From NCBI GenBank assembly GCA_021784495.1, contig JAJXSQ010000048.1, forward strand, positions 1-9,923: 9,923 nucleotides of DNA, written 5' to 3'. The position numbers and the translations under genes are program-made. Of the stretch, positions 1 to 6,975 are shown piece after piece (the first letter of the stretch is position 1; the number at the start of each line of letters is the position of its first letter). The notes under the pieces were generated by a model, which was not told the origin of the DNA, made no database searches, and worked only from the letters and a program-made list of their open reading frames with translations. This DNA is from Myxococcales bacterium (lineage in GTDB: Bacteria > Myxococcota > Myxococcia > Myxococcales > Anaeromyxobacteraceae).

Positions 1-150
1 GCCACCGACGCCGAGCTGCACGCCCGCCTGGCCGCCAGGGGGCGCGCCCGCGCCGAGTCGCTCGGCTGGGCGCGGGTCGCCGCCCACGTCGCCCGCATCT
101 ACGCCTTCGCCGGCGCCGCCGCCGCGCGCCGCCACGGGAGCCCGCCGTGA
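1..150 (+). CDS. Probable glycosyltransferase, C-terminal end only
   Basis: This is the last 49 codons of a gene that begins before the window and stops at TGA 148-150. The visible residues are an Arg/Ala-rich helix with the pattern ARGRARAESLGW-ARVAAHVARIYAF. That pattern is typical of the C-terminal helix of GT-B (GT4-like) glycosyltransferases, which often end in an 'R..A..fsW..va..l..vY' motif. No catalytic part is visible, so the family call rests on this tail and on the neighbours. The stop overlaps the GTG start of the acyltransferase gene by 4 nt (GTGA), so it belongs to the same operon and may add sugars to the lipid handled by the downstream genes. Another protein with an amphipathic Arg/Ala C-terminal helix cannot be excluded. 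Confidence 0.5.
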   Translation, partial: ATDAELHARLAARGRARAESLGWARVAAHVARIYAFAGAAAARRHGSPP

Positions 151-914
151 TCGAGAGCCCCTCGCCCGCCGCCCCGCCGCGCCTCCCGCCGCTGCGCGAC
201 GACCGCTGGTACTACCGCCCCTACCTCGCCTGGGCCGAGGCGATGTGGCGCTACCACCGGGTCGAGACCACCGGCGCCCCATACGACGGCCAGTGCATCT
301 ACGTGGCCCTCCACGGCGCCGGCTACCTGGTGACCGACCTGGTGCTCGCCGGCTACTGGGTCGCCTGGCGCGACTTCGCGCGCCGGCGCGGGCCCCGCCG
401 ACCCATGCGGATCGTCGCGGCGCGCAGCCGCATCGAGCGCTTCCTCCCCGGCCTGCCGGCGATGAAGGTGATCACCGGGATCGTCGACCCGTCGGAGGAG
501 AGCTGCCTGGCGGCGCTCGGCTCCGGCGAGTCGCTGCTTCTCACCCCGGGGGGCAGCCGCGAGGCCCAGCCGTCGCGGGACTTCTACCGGCTCCGCTGGA
601 GCGGCCGGTCCGGCTTCGTCCGGCTCGCGCTCCGGACCGGGGTGCCGATCGTCCCGCTCGCGGTCGTCGGCGGGGCCGAGGCCTTCCCCGGCCGCCGCTG
701 GGGCAAGCTCTCCTTCTGGTCGCCGCTGCCGCTCCCGGCGCGGCTCCGGATGGCGGTGGGCGAGCCGATCCCGGTGGCCGCCCGGCCGGACCGGGCCCGC
801 GACCCCGAGGTGGTCGGGCCGCTCCACGCGCTCGCCTGGGAGCGGACCCAGGCGCTCATCGACCGGCTGCGGGCCGGCGGGGCCGACCGGCCCCGGGCCG
901 GGGAGGGCGGGTGA
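147..914 (+). CDS. Lysophospholipid/MGAT-like acyltransferase
   Basis: This 255-residue protein probably transfers an acyl chain to a glycerolipid or glycolipid at the inner membrane. The LPLAT pattern of the MGAT-like branch is visible. A catalytic His56 lies in ALHGAG with Asp64 eight residues later, the H-x7-D spacing seen in bacterial members reading NHsGgllpwD. TPGGSREA (133-140) matches the conserved PGG.rEa substrate-binding block. GVPIVPLAVVGGAE (165-178) and GEPIPV (205-210) are the usual later blocks. The normal Asn before the catalytic His is Leu here. No long N-terminal membrane anchor is evident, but the Trp/Tyr-rich segment 21-36 could touch the membrane. The GTG start at 147 is supported by GGGAG at 136-140 and by the 4-nt overlap with the preceding stop. 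The stop overlaps the next GTG in the same way. The exact acyl acceptor cannot be told from sequence. Confidence 0.82.
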   Translation: MIESPSPAAPPRLPPLRDDRWYYRPYLAWAEAMWRYHRVETTGAPYDGQCIYVALHGAGYLVTDLVLAGYWVAWRDFARRRGPRRPMRIVAARSRIERFLPGLPAMKVITGIVDPSEESCLAALGSGESLLLTPGGSREAQPSRDFYRLRWSGRSGFVRLALRTGVPIVPLAVVGGAEAFPGRRWGKLSFWSPLPLPARLRMAVGEPIPVAARPDRARDPEVVGPLHALAWERTQALIDRLRAGGADRPRAGEGG

Positions 915-1612
915 GGCCGCTGCGCGTCGCCAGCGACTGGCACCTCGGCCCGCGGGCCCCGGCGCGCCACGGCGCGCTCGCGCTCGACTTCCTCCGGCGG
1001 GCGGCCGACGAGGGGGCGGAGGTGATCCTGAACGGCGACGTCTGGGAGGAGCTCTTCGCCGGCCCGGGCGCCGGCCCCCGCGCCTTCCCGGAGGTGGCCG
1101 CCGCCGCCGCCGCCCTCGCCGCGGCCGGGCGGCTCCGCTGGACCCGGGGGAACCACGATCCCGACGCCGGGGTCCGGCGGATCGAGCTCGACTGGCCCGG
1201 GGTGGGGCGGGTGCTGGTCGCCCACGGCGACGGCGCCGATCCGGTGAGCGCCTCGGCGATCGGCCGGCTCGGCGACGCCGTCTCCCGCCGCTTCGGGCGG
1301 CTCGGCGTCGTCCACGGCGCCGCCTGGCTCGCCGAGCGGAGCGTGCGGCTCGTCGCCGAGGAGCGGATGATCGCGATCTTCCGGGAGCGCTGCGAGCGGC
1401 TGGTCGACGAGGGCGGCTTCGCGCTCGGCGTCTTCGGCCACGTCCACCGGGCCCACCTCGCCCCGGGCGACCGGTACGCGAACGCCGGCTTCCTCCACGG
1501 CGAGCGGCTCGAGTACCTGGAGCTCTCCCCGGGCGGCGCGCGGCTCGCGGCGCTCGGCCCCGCCGGGCCGCTGCCGGCCGCGCCGGCGAGCGGGCCGGGA
1601 GGTGGGGCGTGA
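911..1612 (+). CDS. Calcineurin-like metallophosphoesterase, LpxH-like
   Basis: This 233-residue protein has all five metal-binding blocks of the family in order: DWH (Asp9, His11), GDVWE (Asp43), RGNHD (Asn81, His82, Asp83), AHGD (His105) and GHVH (His177, His179). After the last block, YANAGFLHGERLEYLEL (189-205) resembles the C-terminal strand pair of UDP-2,3-diacylglucosamine hydrolase (LpxH) and relatives. LpxH from E. coli has GNRD, whereas this protein has the generic GNHD, so the substrate may be another pyrophosphate- or phosphate-linked lipid. The first residues contain no signal peptide, so action on the cytoplasmic face is expected. The GTG at 911 is chosen because a GGGGAGGG Shine-Dalgarno lies just upstream and the acyltransferase stop overlaps it (GTGA). 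The much longer open frame upstream is only the shadow of the acyltransferase gene. The last ~20 residues are a Pro/Ala/Gly-rich tail. Confidence 0.82.
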   Translation: MRPLRVASDWHLGPRAPARHGALALDFLRRAADEGAEVILNGDVWEELFAGPGAGPRAFPEVAAAAAALAAAGRLRWTRGNHDPDAGVRRIELDWPGVGRVLVAHGDGADPVSASAIGRLGDAVSRRFGRLGVVHGAAWLAERSVRLVAEERMIAIFRERCERLVDEGGFALGVFGHVHRAHLAPGDRYANAGFLHGERLEYLELSPGGARLAALGPAGPLPAAPASGPGGGA

Positions 1613-4119
1613 CCCTCGCGCGCCGCTGGGTCCGGTTCGCCGATCGCCACCGCCGCGCGGTCCTCGCGCTCGCCGCGGCCGCCGCGCTGCTCGGGCTCTG
1701 GGGGACGGTCCGGCTCTACGCCGACCTGCGCCCGGACCTCGCCGAGCTCCTCCCGGCGCGGAGCCGGAGCGCCCGCGACCTCGACGTCGTCTCGAAGCGG
1801 GTCGGCGGCTTCGCCGAGGCGAGCATCGTCCTCTCCGGCGCCGACCAGGTGACGCTCGAGCTCTTCGCCGACGACCTGGCCGACCGGCTCGCCCGGGCGC
1901 CGCCGGGGCTGGTCCGCTGGGTCGAGTACCGGACCGACGAGGTGGCCGACTTCTTCCGGCCGCGCCTCCTCCTCTTCCCCCCGCGGGCCGAGCTCGCCCT
2001 GCTGCGCGACCGGCTCGCCGCCCGCGTCGCCTGGGAGCGCGCCAGCCGCGCCGGCCGGGCGCTCGGTCCGGCGCCGGAGATCGAGCCGCTCCTCGACGGG
2101 CTCGCCGGCGGGCAGGCGTCGCTCCTCGGCCGCTTCCCCGACGGCTACGTGGTCGGGCCGGTCCCGGGGCCGCGGCCGGGCACGACCATCACCGCGCTCG
2201 CCATGCTGGTCCGGATGGCCGGCCCCCCGGACGACTACGCCAACGTCGTCCGGCTCGACCGGTTCATCAAGGGCTCGATCGCCGCCCTCGATCCGGCCCG
2301 GTACGCGCCCGGCCTCCGGGTCGCCCAGGGGGGCTACGTCGCCTCGAACATCCTCGAGCACGACGCCCTGGCCGAGGACCTGATCTGGGCGACGGTCCTG
2401 GTGCTCCTGGCCGTCGGCGGCGCCATCTGGGTCTACAACCGGAGCTGGCGGTCGGTCCCGGCGATCGGGATCCCGCTCCTGGCCGGGACCTTCGTCACCT
2501 TCGGCCTCGCCGAGCTCCTGGTCGGCCACCTCAACTCCAACACCGCCTTCCTCGGCTCGATCGTCGTCGGCAACGGGATCAACGTCGGCCTGGTCCTCTT
2601 CGCCCGGTACCTCGAGGAGCGGCGGCGGGGGCAGGCGCCGCTCCCGGCGATGGAGACCGCCGTCGAGACCACCTGGCTGGCCACCGCCACCGCGGCGGCG
2701 GCGGCCGGGATCTCCTACGGGTCGCTCCTCTCGACCGACTTCCGGGGCTTCAACCAGTTCGGCCTCATCGGCGGGATCGGGATGTCCCTCGCCTGGGTCT
2801 CGGCCTACGCGATCGGCCCCTCCCTCGCCCTCGCCTGGGAGCGGCGGACGCCGCTCGTCGCCCCGGGGGAGCGCCCCGACCGCGCCGTCTTCACCCGCGC
2901 GCTGTCGGCGCTGGTGGTCCGCCGGCCCCGCCTCACCGCCGTCGCCGCCCTCGCCGCGACCGCCCTGGCGCTCGTCTCGGTCGCCCGCTTCGCCCGCGAC
3001 CCGATCGAGAACGACTTCCGCAAGCTGCGCAACGGCGCGGCGCTGCGCGCCGGCGGCCCGGCCTGGTGGGACGAGCGGGTCGACGTGCTCTTCGGCCAGC
3101 ACCTCACCCCGACCGTCCTGCTGGGGCGCGACGAGGCCGAGGCGCGGGCCATCGGCGAGGCGATCGAGGCCCACCGCCGCGCCACGCCGGGCACGACCAT
3201 CGGCTCGGTCCTCTCGGTGGCCGGCTTCGTCCCCGAGCACCAGGCGGAGAAGCTGCCCATCATCCGGCAGATCGCGGCGCTCGCCACCCGCGAGAACCTC
3301 TCCTTCCTCCCGCCCGACCGGCAGCTCGCCATCCGCGCCGTCCTGCCGCCGCGCGACCTGCGCCCCTTCGGCGCCGCCGACCTCCCCGCGCCCATCCGGC
3401 GGCAGCTCACCGAGGTGGACGGCCGGATCGGGACCCCGGTCCTCGTCTACCCGGCCGCGTCGATGGACGTCTGGAGCGGCGTCGACGTGATCGCCTACGC
3501 CGACGAGCTCCGCGCCATCCCCCTGCCGCGCCCCGGGATCCCGATGGCCAGCTCGATGCTCGTCTTCGCCGACGTCCTGCGCGCCATCGAGACCGACGGG
3601 CCGCGGGCGACGCTCCTCTCGCTCGGCGGCGTGGTCCTCCTCGTGCTCGGGGCCTTCGGGCTCGGGCGGCGGAGCGTCCGCTCGCTCAAGGACGCCGGCT
3701 GGGTCCTGGCCGCGCTCGGGATCGGCGTCGTCTGGTTCCTGGGGCTGGCCGGGGTGGCCGGGCTGAAGCTCAACATGCTCGACTTCATCGCGCTGCCGAT
3801 CACCTTCGGGATCGGCGTCGACTACGCGGTGAACGTCTTCCAGCGCCGGCGGCTCGACCACGCCCGGTCGATCGCCGACTGCGTCCGGACCACCGGCGGC
3901 GCGGTGGCCCTCTGCTCGCTCACCACCGTCATCGGCTACTCGTCGCTCCTGGTGGCGAGCAACCAGGCGCTCACCTCCTTCGGGCTCCTCGCCGACCTCG
4001 GCGAGGTCGCCTGCCTCGCCGCGGCGCTCCTGGCGCTGCCGGCCCTCCTCCGCTGGCGCGAGCTGGTGCGGGAGCGCGCGGCGGCCGGGGTGAGCGACCT
4101 GCCCGGCGGGCCGGCCTGA
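1609..4119 (+). CDS. RND superfamily MMPL-type lipid exporter
   Basis: This 836-residue integral membrane protein has the two-fold RND plan. TM1 is at about 17-37, followed by a periplasmic domain of about 210 residues, then a five-helix bundle from about 252. TM7 is near 442-462, a second periplasmic domain follows, and a second bundle runs from about 666. The second half has the MMPL hallmark GIGVDY (734-739) followed by AVNVF. The equivalent first-half site reads GNGINV (321-326), so the proton-relay Asp is replaced by Asn325. Members of the family (MmpL3, HpnN) move hydrophobic lipids using the proton gradient. The preceding acyltransferase and phosphoesterase suggest that a lipid built by this operon is the cargo. 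The GTG start overlaps the previous stop, and GGGAGGTG at 1597-1604 supports it. The 3' end lies 22 bp from the convergent DedA gene. Cargo and direction of transport are inferred. Confidence 0.85.
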   Translation: MTLARRWVRFADRHRRAVLALAAAAALLGLWGTVRLYADLRPDLAELLPARSRSARDLDVVSKRVGGFAEASIVLSGADQVTLELFADDLADRLARAPPGLVRWVEYRTDEVADFFRPRLLLFPPRAELALLRDRLAARVAWERASRAGRALGPAPEIEPLLDGLAGGQASLLGRFPDGYVVGPVPGPRPGTTITALAMLVRMAGPPDDYANVVRLDRFIKGSIAALDPARYAPGLRVAQGGYVASNILEHDALAEDLIWATVLVLLAVGGAIWVYNRSWRSVPAIGIPLLAGTFVTFGLAELLVGHLNSNTAFLGSIVVGNGINVGLVLFARYLEERRRGQAPLPAMETAVETTWLATATAAAAAGISYGSLLSTDFRGFNQFGLIGGIGMSLAWVSAYAIGPSLALAWERRTPLVAPGERPDRAVFTRALSALVVRRPRLTAVAALAATALALVSVARFARDPIENDFRKLRNGAALRAGGPAWWDERVDVLFGQHLTPTVLLGRDEAEARAIGEAIEAHRRATPGTTIGSVLSVAGFVPEHQAEKLPIIRQIAALATRENLSFLPPDRQLAIRAVLPPRDLRPFGAADLPAPIRRQLTEVDGRIGTPVLVYPAASMDVWSGVDVIAYADELRAIPLPRPGIPMASSMLVFADVLRAIETDGPRATLLSLGGVVLLVLGAFGLGRRSVRSLKDAGWVLAALGIGVVWFLGLAGVAGLKLNMLDFIALPITFGIGVDYAVNVFQRRRLDHARSIADCVRTTGGAVALCSLTTVIGYSSLLVASNQALTSFGLLADLGEVACLAAALLALPALLRWRELVRERAAAGVSDLPGGPA

Positions 4120-4141
4120 CGGCGCCGGGGCGGCGGGCGGC

Positions 4142-4780
4142 TCAGGGACCCGGCTCGACCGGTGCGGCGGCGGCGGCGGCGCGGACCCTCCGCCGCCAGC
4201 GCCAGGCGACCAGCGCCGCGATCGCCAGCGCGGCGCCGGCCGCCCAGGGCCAGAGCTCCCCGAGCGCCACGCGCCCGGAGAGCCGCTCGGCGCCGGCGCC
4301 GGCGCCGAACCCGATCCAGAAGAAGGCGGTGGACCAGGTGGCCGCGGCGACGAGGACCCCGAGCGCGAAGGTCGGGTGGGGGACGCGGAGGACGCCGGCG
4401 AGGACGGTGGTCAGCACCCGGAGCCCGGGGACGAGCCGGAGGAGGACGATCCCGGCGGCGCCGCGGCGGGAGAGGAGCGCCTCGAGCCGGCGCTCGCGGG
4501 CCTCGGTGAAGCCGAGGCGGCGGGCGACGCGGACGAGCAGCGGGCGGCCGGCGTGGCGGGCGACGAGGTAGAGGACGGTCGAGCCGAGCCCGGCCGCGGC
4601 CGTCGCCACCGCGGCGGTCGGCGCCCAGGCGGCGCCGCCCCGCTGCGCGAGGAAGCCCATGGCCAGGATGAAGAGGTCGCCCGGGACGGGGAGCGGGACC
4701 CCCGACTCCTCGACCAGGACGGCGGCGAAGAGGCCGGCGTAGTGCCAGCGGGCGAGGAAGTCGGCCGGGCTGCCGTGCAT
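4142..4780 (-). CDS. DedA-family membrane protein (probable lipid scramblase/flippase)
   Basis: This 212-residue membrane protein is close to the usual DedA length. The family is known for undecaprenyl phosphate or phospholipid translocation and for maintaining the proton gradient. Visible hallmarks are the re-entrant segment ESGVPLPVPGD (25-35) with acidic Glu25 and Asp35, and the conserved block LLRLVPGLRVLTTVLAG (113-129), which carries the R-x-x-P-x-x-R type motif (Arg115, Arg121). Hydrophobic helices follow at about 138-160 and 176-193, and a basic cytoplasmic tail (WRWRRRVR) ends the protein. The ATG at 4780 is fixed by an in-frame TAA 15 nt upstream. No Shine-Dalgarno is visible before it. 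The gene is convergent with the MMPL transporter and divergent from the PanE-like gene. Which lipid it moves cannot be read from sequence, but its place beside a lipid operon fits an envelope-lipid role. Confidence 0.9.
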   Translation of the reverse strand: MHGSPADFLARWHYAGLFAAVLVEESGVPLPVPGDLFILAMGFLAQRGGAAWAPTAAVATAAAGLGSTVLYLVARHAGRPLLVRVARRLGFTEARERRLEALLSRRGAAGIVLLRLVPGLRVLTTVLAGVLRVPHPTFALGVLVAAATWSTAFFWIGFGAGAGAERLSGRVALGELWPWAAGAALAIAALVAWRWRRRVRAAAAAAPVEPGP

Positions 4781-4789
4781 GGGGTGGGC

Positions 4790-4795
4790 ATCTTA
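4790..4795 (-). promoter_or_regulatory. Possible -10 element for the DedA gene
   Basis: On the minus strand the hexamer TAAGAT ends 9 nt before the ATG at 4780. It matches 4 of 6 positions of the sigma70 -10 consensus in an otherwise GC-only region. A start site 6-7 nt downstream would give a leader of only about 3 nt, which fits the missing Shine-Dalgarno. No convincing -35 is seen 16-18 nt upstream, so the call is weak. Confidence 0.25.
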
Positions 4796-4851
4796 CCCGC
4801 GCCGCCCGGCCCCGGTGAGGGGTCCCCGGCGGAGGCCGCCCGGCCGGCCCG

Positions 4852-4868
4852 CCCTCTGGTAAAGAGGG
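4852..4868 (+). promoter_or_regulatory. Hairpin enclosing the ribosome binding site of the PanE-like gene
   Basis: CCCTCT (4852-4857) and AGAGGG (4863-4868) form a perfect 6-bp stem with a 5-nt GGTAA loop. The right arm is the Shine-Dalgarno of the PanE-like gene, 3 nt before the ATG at 4872. A second GAGGG at 4817-4821 could pair with CCCTC (4852-4856) and free the ribosome site. The pairings are seen in the sequence. Any regulatory use is inference, since short complementary runs are frequent at this GC content. Confidence 0.35.
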
Positions 4869-4871
4869 ACC

Positions 4872-5822
4872 ATGCGGATCGGGATCGTCGGATCGGGCGG
4901 CGTCGGCGGGCTGCTGGCCGGGCTCCTGGCGCGCGCCGGCGTGGAGGTCGCGCTCCTCTCCCGCGGCGAGGCGCTCCGGGCCATCCGGGCGGGCGGCCTC
5001 TCGGTCGCCACCCCCTCGGGAGACTTCACCGCGAGGCCGGCGGTCTGCGAGGAGGATCCGGCCGCGGTCGGCCCCTGCGACGCGGTTCTGGTCGCGGTGA
5101 AGGCCTGGCAGGTCCCCGAGGTGGCGCCGGGGCTCGCGCCGCTCCTGCGCGGCGGCGGGGTGGTGGTGCCTCTCCAGAACGGGGTCGAGGCGGCGGCCCG
5201 GCTGGCGGCCGCCCTCCCCCCGGCGCAGGTGGTGGGGGGGCTCTGCTTCATGTACGCGTGGGCCGAGGGGCCGGGCCGGATCCGCCACGCCGGCGCCCCG
5301 CCGCGCGTCACCTTCGGCGAGCTGCCCGGCGCGGCGCCGGGGCCGAGGCTCGCGGCGCTGGCGGCGGTGCTCGAGTCGGCCGGCGTCCGCGCCGAGCGGG
5401 TCGACGACGTCGCGGCGGCCACCTGGGAGAAGCTCCTCTTCATCGGCCCGCTCGGCGCCGTCGGCGCGGTCACCCGGGCTCCGGCCGGCGCCCTCCGGAC
5501 CCAGCCGGAGACCCGCGCGCTCCTCGCCGGGCTCATGGCCGAGGTCGAGGCGGTGGCCCGCGCGCGCGGCGTCGGCCTCCCGGACGCGGTGGTGGCGCGG
5601 ACGCTCGCCCGCGTCGATCACGTGCCGGCCGACGCGACCGCGTCGATGCAGCGGGATCTCGCGGCCGGGCGGCCGTCGGAGCTCGAGGACCAGGTCGGGG
5701 CGATCGCGCGGCTGGCCCGCGAGGCGGGCGTCGCGGCCCCGCTCCACGAGGCGCTCCTCGCGGCGCTCCTCCCGATGGAGCGGGCGGCGCGGGGCCGGAT
5801 CCCGCGGTTCGAGCGGACCTGA
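4872..5822 (+). CDS. Ketopantoate reductase family protein (2-dehydropantoate 2-reductase)
   Basis: The 316-residue enzyme would reduce 2-dehydropantoate to pantoate with NADPH, the second step of pantothenate/CoA biosynthesis, in the cytosol. The N-terminal Rossmann fold has GSGGVGG (7-13). AVKAWQ (75-80) carries Lys77, the counterpart of E. coli PanE Lys72, and LQNGVE (101-106) carries Asn103 (Asn98). The C-terminal helical domain has TWEKLLF (184-190) with catalytic Lys187 (Lys176), and SMQRDL...SELE with Ser258 (Ser244) and Glu270 (Glu256). All key residues are therefore present. The length is slightly above the ~303 residues of E. coli PanE. AGAGGG at 4863-4868 supports the ATG. The gene stands alone, with no panB, panC or panD nearby. 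Many bacteria carry several ketopantoate-reductase-like paralogues with other 2-oxoacid substrates, so the family is secure but the exact substrate is not, and no gene symbol is given. Confidence 0.87.
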   Translation: MRIGIVGSGGVGGLLAGLLARAGVEVALLSRGEALRAIRAGGLSVATPSGDFTARPAVCEEDPAAVGPCDAVLVAVKAWQVPEVAPGLAPLLRGGGVVVPLQNGVEAAARLAAALPPAQVVGGLCFMYAWAEGPGRIRHAGAPPRVTFGELPGAAPGPRLAALAAVLESAGVRAERVDDVAAATWEKLLFIGPLGAVGAVTRAPAGALRTQPETRALLAGLMAEVEAVARARGVGLPDAVVARTLARVDHVPADATASMQRDLAAGRPSELEDQVGAIARLAREAGVAAPLHEALLAALLPMERAARGRIPRFERT

Positions 5823-5845
5823 CGCCGCGCCGCCGCCCTCCCGCG

Positions 5846-5865
5846 CCCCCCGGCGAGCCGGGGGG
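5846..5865. terminator. GC-rich hairpin between convergent genes, possible bidirectional terminator
   Basis: CCCCCCGG (5846-5853) and CCGGGGGG (5858-5865) form an 8-bp stem with a CGAG loop. It lies in the 61-bp gap between the stop codons of the PanE-like gene and the downstream lipoprotein gene. No T-tract follows on either strand, so classical intrinsic termination is not certain. The position between two converging genes is the main support. Confidence 0.4.
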
Positions 5866-5883
5866 GCCGCGCGCGGGCGAGGA

Positions 5884-6870
5884 TCAGGGGGTGCAGTAGG
5901 ACGGCGCGCAGGCGCCGCCGGTGCAGGTGCCGCTCTGGCACTGGGCGCCGGCCAGACACCCCGCGCCGTCGGCGAGGCGGTCGGCGCAGTGGCCGGTCGC
6001 GTCGCAGTAGTCGGTGGGGAGGCAGCCCGGGCTCGAGGAGGAGGAGCAGGCGGCGCCGGTCGCGAGCGGCGGGGTGCAGACGCCGGCGACGCACAGGAGC
6101 CCGTCGGCGCAGGGCGCGGACGTCACGCTGCAGGCGCCGCCGCGCGGGACGACCGGCTGGCAGGTGGCGGCGCTGCCCGCGCACACGAGCCCGGGGAGGC
6201 AGCGCTGGTGGGTCGCGCAGCTCGCGCCGTTCCCCTGGAGGGGCACGCAGGTCAGGGTGGAGGTGTCGCAGTAGAGCCCGCCCTGGCAGGGAAAGTCCCC
6301 CGGGCCGCAGGCGCCCCCGGTCGCCGACGGCGCGAAGGGGACGCAGGTCGTCGTGGCCGCGCTGCAGGTGAGCCCGGCGCCGCAGAAGGCCGAGGCGCAG
6401 CTCGCGCCCAGTCCGGCGCTGACGACGCAGCTCCCGGCGCAGGTCGAGGTGTTGGAGCACGAGCCGCCGGCGCACTCGGTGTCGCTGGTGCAGCTCCCTC
6501 CCGGCGTGACCTGGCCGACGAAAGTCTGGACGCACGACGCCGGCAAGGGGAGGGACTCCGCGTAGCAGCCCTCCCCCTGGAGCGCGGCGGCGCACGCGCT
6601 CGCCTGCGCCGGATCGAACCTGACCTTCCCGGCGGCGATGCGCGCCTCCATCGCGCTGGCCTCGTTCTGGAGACCCCATTCGATCGCCGGGGCCATGCTG
6701 GCGTCCACCTTGAAACAGCCGATCAACGTCGATTCCACGAGGGCGGTCTCGGTCGAGTAGAAGGCGGCCGGGGTCGAGGTGTTCATCCCGCCCCCCGAGC
6801 TGCCGCAGGCGGCGGCGCCGGCGGCGAGCGCGGAGAGGGTGAGGACGGCGGGCATCCTGCTGCGCTGCAT
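5884..6870 (-). CDS. Cysteine-rich lipoprotein with Dickkopf-like modules (downstream paralogue)
   Basis: This 328-residue predicted lipoprotein has a signal peptide with basic QRSR, a hydrophobic core to residue 21, and Cys22 as the probable lipidated residue in AGAAACGSSGGG. The -3 position is Ala rather than the preferred Leu, so the lipobox is weak. Residues ~30-100 form a domain with few cysteines containing AGKVRFD...AC...GC. The rest consists of about seven four-Cys modules of the form G-x-x-C-x(5-8)-C-x(4-6)-C-x(5-6)-C, giving 35 cysteines in the precursor. Such modules resemble the Dickkopf_N-type Cys-rich repeats often found in myxobacterial surface proteins. Their function is unknown. 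The ATG at 6870 is chosen because GGGAGGT (6874-6880) precedes it and the signal peptide begins there. A longer in-frame opening to 6960 lacks such a site. The gene follows its paralogue by 105 bp and is probably co-transcribed. Confidence 0.75.
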   Translation of the reverse strand: MQRSRMPAVLTLSALAAGAAACGSSGGGMNTSTPAAFYSTETALVESTLIGCFKVDASMAPAIEWGLQNEASAMEARIAAGKVRFDPAQASACAAALQGEGCYAESLPLPASCVQTFVGQVTPGGSCTSDTECAGGSCSNTSTCAGSCVVSAGLGASCASAFCGAGLTCSAATTTCVPFAPSATGGACGPGDFPCQGGLYCDTSTLTCVPLQGNGASCATHQRCLPGLVCAGSAATCQPVVPRGGACSVTSAPCADGLLCVAGVCTPPLATGAACSSSSSPGCLPTDYCDATGHCADRLADGAGCLAGAQCQSGTCTGGACAPSYCTP

Positions 6871-6949
6871 GCGACCTCCCGGGTCGGCCGCCGCGGCCGG
6901 TGATGCGGTGGAGCCGCCCGCCGCGGCGGTGCGGAGGCGGGTGGGGGGA

Positions 6950-6975
6950 CGATCGCTCATCGCGGGCGGCGATCG
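6950..6975. repeat. Inverted repeat directly after the stop of the upstream lipoprotein
   Basis: CGATCGC (6950-6956) and GCGATCG (6969-6975) are exact inverted copies with a 12-nt spacer. The right arm abuts the TAG stop of the upstream lipoprotein gene (6976-6978). The structure sits in the 105-bp gap between the two paralogues. It could form a weak hairpin acting as a partial terminator or mRNA-end stabiliser that lowers expression of the second gene. No T-tract follows. The rest of the gap holds a CCGCCGCGGCGG palindrome and the Shine-Dalgarno of the second gene. Confidence 0.35.

Noticed and set aside
856..3861. A ~1000-codon open frame on the minus strand across the phosphoesterase and MMPL genes
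   Set aside because: It is an antisense shadow. Its translation is a low-complexity mix of Arg, Gly, Asp, Glu and Pro without domains, and the opposite strand encodes clear motif-bearing proteins.
4102..4129. Hairpin CCCGGC/GCCGGG at the end of the MMPL gene as a terminator
   Set aside because: The stem is 6 bp with a 16-nt loop that contains the stop codon, with no T-tract. It is within chance at this GC content.
1602..4571. A ~990-codon plus-strand open frame in a second frame over the MMPL gene
   Set aside because: The product is almost all Arg, Pro, Ala and Gly, the usual result of reading GC-rich codons out of frame, and it runs into the DedA gene on the other strand.
3936..5747. A 603-codon minus-strand open frame over the DedA and PanE-like genes
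   Set aside because: It lacks recognisable motifs and conflicts with two well-supported genes.
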